Assembly: GCA_002862325.1 (NCBI GenBank)
Contig: PKCT01000269.1
Span: 1-17,918, forward strand
Origin: Phycisphaerae bacterium
GTDB taxonomy: Bacteria; Planctomycetota; Phycisphaerae; Phycisphaerales; SM1A02
DNA: 17,918 nucleotides
Direction: 5' to 3'
Part shown: positions 13,892 to 17,918 of the stretch, one piece after another
Layout of the letters: every line of letters begins with the position of its first letter
Numbering within the stretch: position 1 is the first letter of the stretch
Notes under the pieces: model-generated
Database searches by the model: none
Seen by the model: the letters and a program-made list of their open reading frames with translations, nothing else
What the model was told of the DNA's origin: nothing
Translations under genes and position numbers: made by a program

Positions 13892-15316
13892 ATGATGATC
13901 AATCCAATCCATCCGATCACCGCCGTGCTGTGTCTGTTCCACTCTTCCTCGTTCGCCGGCCCGCAGGAGGTCGATCTTCAGGCGGAGATCGACGCGATCC
14001 GGGCCGAGATCCGGTCCTTTGCGCAGACTTCCGACACCTGGCTCGACGAGACGCGTCGGGCGGAGATCACCGGCATCGTGCAGGACGTTCTGGCGGATGC
14101 GTCCGAGCGGACGTCGCTCCAGGACGATGCCGCGATCGCCGGTTGGAAGAAGGGATTCCAGCTTCGGTCACCGGATGGAAACTTCCTGCTGAAGATCGGC
14201 GGTCAGCTTCAGGTTCGTTTCGTCCTCAACCGAGCGAAGAAGGGCGGTGATCCGACCATCAACGATCCCTTCGTACCCTTCAACGACCAGACCTACGCGT
14301 GGGGCTTCGAGAATCGTCGGACCGAGCTTCAGTTCTCAGGCCACATCATCGATCCCAGTTGGACCTACCGGGTGAAGGGTGAATTCGAGCGGTTCAACTC
14401 GGGTGATGTCCGCCTGTCGGCGGCCTGGGTCGCGAAGTCGCTGGGTGACGGTTGGAAGGTCAAGGTCGGCCAGTTCAAGCCGCCCTGGATGCGCGAGACG
14501 CTCGTCTCCTCCTCCAAGCAGCTCGCGGTCGAGCGTTCGCTCGTGAACGGATATTTCAGCCAGGGCTACTCGCAGGGCATCGAGCTCTCCTGGACCTCGG
14601 ACGACTTCAGGGTCGCGGCGTGGTACGGCGACGGCATCGGGGCCCGGAATCTCGGGCGAGCTCGGACCAACGGTCAGGACACCGCGTGGCAGGACACGCC
14701 GACCAACTACTCCTTCGCCTCGCGCGGCGAGTGGCGTCTGGCGGGCGACTGGTCGCAGTTCAAGGACTTCAGCAGTCCTCGGGGATCCGAGTTCGGCGCG
14801 ATGATCGGGATCGCCGGCACCATCCAGCGGGCGAACCAGCAGCTTGGTCCCCGCGACGGCACGCTCTCGGGCGGGGTGACCGGCGACATCACGCTCGACT
14901 TCAACGGCGCGAGCCTGTTCGCGTCGTTCGTCTGGACGAACGTGCAGTCGGGTGCGGGCAAGGGTGGCAGCAACCAGCCGTGGGGCGTCACGGTGCAGGG
15001 TGGCTACTTCGTGAGCGACGACGTGGAGGTGTTCGGTCGCTGGGAGGTCATGAACTACGACCTGGCGGCGCAGCCGGAGAGCTTCCTCACGGCCCAGCAG
15101 CTGCTGGCGCAGCCGGACGCGGGTCGCTTCGACGGCTTCACGGTGGGTGCGAACTGGTTCTTCAACCCGGCGGTGAAGTTCACGATGGACTGGTCGATCA
15201 ACTTCGATTCGCTGTCGACGGGGGCGTTCGTCTCCAACGGTGCGGGGTATCGCGTCGATGCGGCGGGTCAGACGGGTCAGTGGGCGTTGCGAGCCCAGAT
15301 GCAGCTGCTCTTCTAG
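13892..15316 (+). CDS. Porin 2, phosphate-selective-type outer-membrane beta-barrel
   Basis: Paralog of porin 1; 474 aa. The N-terminus MMINPIHPITAVLCLFHSSSFA acts as a short signal peptide with cleavage near SFA-GP, but its n-region lacks Lys and Arg, which is unusual. A short heptad-like helix (about 27-43) precedes the conserved segment starting TWLDETRRAEITGIVQDV (50-77). The barrel has LGDGWKVKVGQFKPPWMRE, QGYSQGIELSW, AWYGDGIG, FSSPRGSEFGAMIG and the ending GQWALRAQMQLLF. There is no cysteine after the signal peptide. Start: ATG 13892 or ATG 13895, the latter spaced a little better from AGAGAG (13882-13887); upstream codons to 13832 do not look like a signal peptide. It has its own leader and its own 3' module, so it is probably a separate transcription unit. 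Confidence 0.86.
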   Translation: MMINPIHPITAVLCLFHSSSFAGPQEVDLQAEIDAIRAEIRSFAQTSDTWLDETRRAEITGIVQDVLADASERTSLQDDAAIAGWKKGFQLRSPDGNFLLKIGGQLQVRFVLNRAKKGGDPTINDPFVPFNDQTYAWGFENRRTELQFSGHIIDPSWTYRVKGEFERFNSGDVRLSAAWVAKSLGDGWKVKVGQFKPPWMRETLVSSSKQLAVERSLVNGYFSQGYSQGIELSWTSDDFRVAAWYGDGIGARNLGRARTNGQDTAWQDTPTNYSFASRGEWRLAGDWSQFKDFSSPRGSEFGAMIGIAGTIQRANQQLGPRDGTLSGGVTGDITLDFNGASLFASFVWTNVQSGAGKGGSNQPWGVTVQGGYFVSDDVEVFGRWEVMNYDLAAQPESFLTAQQLLAQPDAGRFDGFTVGANWFFNPAVKFTMDWSINFDSLSTGAFVSNGAGYRVDAAGQTGQWALRAQMQLLF

Positions 15317-15320
15317 AGGA

Positions 15321-15404
15321 TCATCCACCCGACGACGCGTCCGGGTCCTTCGGGGCTCGGGCGTCACAGGGCTCGGCCGGCCGGACCCTCACGGGTCCGG
15401 CCGG
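15321..15404 (+). repeat. Double-hairpin 3' module, copy B (after porin 2)
   Basis: Near-copy of the module after porin 1 (13569-13651). Hairpin 1 (15338-15348 with 15353-15363, TTCG loop) keeps an 11-bp stem using three G-U pairs. Hairpin 2 (15377-15388 with 15393-15404, TCAC loop) is a perfect 12-bp stem. It starts five bases after the stop codon, against four in copy A. Confidence 0.85.
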
Positions 15405-15412
15405 TGATCTTG
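15377..15412 (+). terminator. Probable but weak terminator of porin 2
   Basis: The 12-bp GC-rich stem is followed by TGATCTTG instead of a T run, so intrinsic termination should be weaker than after porin 1 and readthrough toward porin 3 is possible. It may instead be mainly an mRNA-stabilising 3' structure. Confidence 0.5.
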
Positions 15413-15516
15413 TACGTTCCCACAGCTTTCCGGCAATGCAGTCACCACGCGATCGTCGGTGGAGCAGGGAGAAGTCCTCGATGCAATCGTGATGGTGGAG
15501 TCCCTCTCTCGTCGGA

Positions 15517-15522
15517 TACGAT
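15517..15522 (+). promoter_or_regulatory. Weak candidate -10 element (TACGAT) before porin 3
   Basis: TACGAT lies 34 bases upstream of the porin 3 ATG in the 239-base gap after porin 2. No -35 match is seen. Only the position and the TA...T pattern support it. Confidence 0.2.
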
Positions 15523-15555
15523 GCATCCTCGACCACGGCCCCGACCGGAGTTCGG

Positions 15556-16941
15556 ATGGATCTTCTGGGAGTTTCGACAACTGCATGTCTCTTTGGACTC
15601 GTCGCCTCGGGCGTCGTCGCCGGAGCGAACGCTTCTGCGGGGTCGACCGAAGTCGATCGGGAATTGGAGATGCTCCGAGCCGACCTTGTCCAATATCGGG
15701 TGGACCGCGAGGCTGCTCGGATCGATTCGATGCGTCGGATGATCGTGGCCGAGGCGATCAATGACATGTCGAGCAGACTGATCCCGACCGTCGAGGATCA
15801 GACGTCGGGCGACGCGTTTCCAGACGCGGGTTGGACCGGGACCTTCGGTTGGCGGAGTCCGGATTCGAACTTCTCGCTTTCGGTCAGCGCGCAGATCAAG
15901 ATCCGGTACGTCCTGAACCACCGATCCGGGCGTCGTGATCTGCAGGGGAATCCCTCGTCCGTCCAGCGGGGTTTCGAGAATCGGCGGACTCGACTGGTCT
16001 TCTCCGGCGGCGTGTTCGATTCATCCTGGGCCTATCAGATACGAGGGTCGTTCCTCCGGAACAGCGGCGACTTCGCCCTGGAGGATGCCTGGATCCGGAA
16101 GAGCCTCGGTGACGGTGTGAGCGTCATGGTGGGACAGTTCAAGCCGGCGTTCCTGCGCGAGGACATCGTCTCGTCTCGTCGGCAGCTGGCCATCGAGCGG
16201 TCCGTGGTCTGCGATTTCTTTCGTCAGGCGTGGGCTCAGGGCATCCAGGCGACCGTCCTGACCGACGACGTTCGAGTCGCCGGGTGGTTCGGCGACGGCA
16301 TCGGCCCGCGCAGCTTCGGCGATGCTCGTTTCAACTCGGTGAACACGCCCTGGCAGCGGACCGCCACGAGCTACAGCGCGACGGGACGGGTCGATTGGAA
16401 GCTCGCCGGCGAATGGTCCCAGTTCGACAGCTTCAACAGCCCACGCGGTTCGCCACGGGCGGTCATGCTGGGGACGGCGATCGCGACTCAGCAGGCGAAC
16501 TTCAATCTCGGGCCGGCCGACGGAACCCGCATCAGCGCGGTGACGGCGGATGCCACGTTCTGTTTCAGCGGTGCGAGCGTCTTCATCTCCGGCGTCTTCG
16601 CACAGGTGGTTCCTCGGAACGAGCCTCGAACCCTGCCCTGGGGGGTGACCGCCCAGGCGGGGGTTTTCGTCCTCGATCCACTCGAGCTCTATCTCCGCTA
16701 CGAGTACATGGATGCGGACGACCCCTTCCGCATCGACCAGGAGACCGCCCGGTTCAACGGGCTCACGGTCGGCGGAACTTGGTTCTTCGCGCCTGAAGTC
16801 AAGTTCAGTCTCGATTGGGTCTACAACTTCGCCTCGCTGGCGGGTGACGCCTTCATCGCGAATGGGGCGGGATTCCGGGCCGATGAGCAGGGTGAGACCG
16901 GGCAGTGGGCCCTTCGAGCCCAGGTTCAGCTCGTCTTCTGA
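15556..16941 (+). CDS. Porin 3, divergent member of the porin cluster
   Basis: Outer-membrane beta-barrel of the same family; 461 aa. The signal peptide is about 1-28 (hydrophobic core ACLFGLVASGVVAG, cleavage near ASA-GS), with no basic residue in the n-region. A charged helical stretch (about 32-75) replaces the conserved EIRGIVQDVLADA segment found in porins 1, 2 and 4; only a loosely similar MIVAEAINDMSSRL remains. Barrel hallmarks persist: GFENRRTRLVFSGG, LGDGVSVMVGQFKPAFLRE, GWFGDGIGPRSFG, FNSPRGSPRAVMLG and the C-terminal GQWALRAQVQLVF. The mature protein has two cysteines, C219 and C336, where porins 1 and 2 have none. The start ATG 15556 has GGAG at 15547-15550 with a 5-base spacer. 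It is not followed by the double-hairpin module. Confidence 0.86.
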   Translation: MDLLGVSTTACLFGLVASGVVAGANASAGSTEVDRELEMLRADLVQYRVDREAARIDSMRRMIVAEAINDMSSRLIPTVEDQTSGDAFPDAGWTGTFGWRSPDSNFSLSVSAQIKIRYVLNHRSGRRDLQGNPSSVQRGFENRRTRLVFSGGVFDSSWAYQIRGSFLRNSGDFALEDAWIRKSLGDGVSVMVGQFKPAFLREDIVSSRRQLAIERSVVCDFFRQAWAQGIQATVLTDDVRVAGWFGDGIGPRSFGDARFNSVNTPWQRTATSYSATGRVDWKLAGEWSQFDSFNSPRGSPRAVMLGTAIATQQANFNLGPADGTRISAVTADATFCFSGASVFISGVFAQVVPRNEPRTLPWGVTAQAGVFVLDPLELYLRYEYMDADDPFRIDQETARFNGLTVGGTWFFAPEVKFSLDWVYNFASLAGDAFIANGAGFRADEQGETGQWALRAQVQLVF

Positions 16942-17085
16942 TTCCGGAGACTGCGACCGGATCCCCCTTGTCGGTGGCCTCCCCGTGAGGATCGTCCAGG
17001 CCCGGGCGGTTTCCTCATGCTGCGGCGGGTCTCGTGTCGATAACCACCGAAACCTCCATCCCCTCTTTGAGCGACAAGGATGCAC

Positions 17086-17918
17086 ATGCGCAGGATGCGA
17101 ACCAGATGGGACGTGGTGACCCGGGGATGCCCAATGGGGCTGATCGGTCTCGCCGTGACGACTTCCGTGGCTTCGGCCCAGGACTCCTCGATCAGCCTCG
17201 ACGAGATGGCGGCCCGTCTCGCCGAGCTCGAACAGAACAACCAGGCGCTCCAATCCCGAGTGAACGAGCTCGAGGCGGAAGAGGGCGATCAATGGCTCAC
17301 CGAGGCCCGCGCGACCGAGATCCGCGGCATTGTGACCGACGTCCTGGCGGACGCGGAGACCAGATCGTCCCTTCAGACCTCGTCGATGACCGCCGGATGG
17401 GACGACGGGTTCTTCCTGCAGAGTCCCGACGGCCGATTCCGTCTCAACATCGGCGGGATGCTCCAGACGCGGTACATGTACTCGCATATCAACGAGTCGT
17501 GGAATCAATCACAGGAGGCGAGGTCGAACGCTGCGGCGTATTACATCCAGACCGACGACGTGATTCGCCGGTACGGATTCGACGTTCCATTCGCTCGACT
17601 CGATTTCACCGGCCACGTCTTCGGTCCCGACACCAAATTCCGGGTGATGGGCCAGTACCAGAATGTACGTGAGGACGTTCTGTCCGGAGGTGCTGGTATC
17701 GATAATTTCGCGATCGTATCGAACCCATCCTCGGTATCCGGCTCGCTGATCCTCCAGGACGCGTGGATCTCGCACGAACTGGGTTCGGGCTTCACGGCGC
17801 GAATTGGACAGTTCAAGCTCCCATTCGACCTTGGTTGGGAGGTCGCGATCCCCAATCAGATCACCGGTGATCGATCGACCGTCGCCTACCACTTCGGCCT
17901 CTCCCAAGTTGGTGCCCG
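17086..17918 (+). CDS. Porin 4, N-terminal part (3' truncated by window edge)
   Basis: Open reading frame running off the window; 277 full codons are visible. The signal peptide MRRMRTRWDVV...TTSVASA (1-31) has a strongly basic n-region and an ASA-QD cleavage site. A clear coiled coil follows at about 37-66 (MAARLAELEQNNQALQSRVNELEAE), then the conserved segment starting WLTEARATEIRGIVTDV at 70-97. The barrel starts GFFLQSPDGRFRLNIGGMLQTRY. Later blocks ARLDFTGHVFGPDTKFRVMGQY, LGSGFTARIGQFKLPFD and GDRSTVAYHFGLSQ are family-like but more distant from porins 1-3, with longer loops. ATG 17086 is chosen because AAGGA (17076-17080) is 5 bases upstream; an in-frame ATG at 17080 overlaps that site. 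Codons such as GTA, AAT and GAT are more frequent than in porin 1. No clear terminator was found in the 144 bases after porin 3. Confidence 0.85.
   Translation, partial: MRRMRTRWDVVTRGCPMGLIGLAVTTSVASAQDSSISLDEMAARLAELEQNNQALQSRVNELEAEEGDQWLTEARATEIRGIVTDVLADAETRSSLQTSSMTAGWDDGFFLQSPDGRFRLNIGGMLQTRYMYSHINESWNQSQEARSNAAAYYIQTDDVIRRYGFDVPFARLDFTGHVFGPDTKFRVMGQYQNVREDVLSGGAGIDNFAIVSNPSSVSGSLILQDAWISHELGSGFTARIGQFKLPFDLGWEVAIPNQITGDRSTVAYHFGLSQVGA

Noticed and set aside
16942..17085. A third, degenerate copy of the double-hairpin module after porin 3
   Set aside because: Only short CC/GG-rich words resemble it; no paired stems of useful length could be drawn.
16021..17508. 495-codon open frame on the minus strand across porin 3 and the start of porin 4
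   Set aside because: It spans the opposite strand of two signal-peptide porins and has no motif of its own.

Overview
The window is a high-GC (roughly 65% by eye) bacterial chromosome segment. It is densely packed, with housekeeping genes on both strands in the first two thirds and a tandem cluster of outer-membrane porin genes in the last third. The porins carry a pre-barrel segment of the type RGIVQDVLADADTRTSLQ after a short coiled coil. From family knowledge this suggests Planctomycetota, probably a Phycisphaerae-like lineage; that placement is inference, since no rRNA gene is present. An outer membrane is certain from the signal-peptide beta-barrel proteins ending in Phe.

Region 1 (1-1807, plus): the 3' part of zwf (glucose-6-phosphate dehydrogenase) followed by pgl (6-phosphogluconolactonase), the first two steps of the oxidative pentose phosphate pathway. 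Region 2 (1808-4818, minus): a compact operon read plsC-like acyltransferase, ruvA, manC, ruvX/yqgF. It mixes membrane-lipid and GDP-mannose synthesis with Holliday-junction genes. pgl and ruvX converge with no base between their stop codons. Region 3 (4981-8469, plus): a long carB, carbamoyl phosphate synthase large subunit, divergent from plsC.

Region 4 (8596-11642, plus): an isolated nuoH (complex I membrane subunit), a 67-residue Arg/Trp-rich small protein of unknown function, and radA, which may be nearly leaderless.

Region 5 (11643-17918, plus): a 384-bp leader, then porin 1 (512 aa), porin 2 (474 aa), porin 3 (461 aa) and the 5' part of porin 4, each with its own signal peptide and leader. 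They look like phosphate-selective-type (OprO/OprP-like) 16-strand porins. Porins 1, 2 and 4 share the conserved N-terminal segment and porin 3 has lost it. Porins 1 and 2 are each followed by a nearly identical ~83-bp double-hairpin module in which the stem substitutions preserve base pairing.

The most interesting material is the porin array: ancient coding divergence next to a well-conserved structured 3' module, a shared periplasmic pre-barrel segment of unknown role, and one aberrant member (porin 3) with two mature cysteines. No CRISPR array, rRNA, tRNA, IS element or prophage gene was seen.
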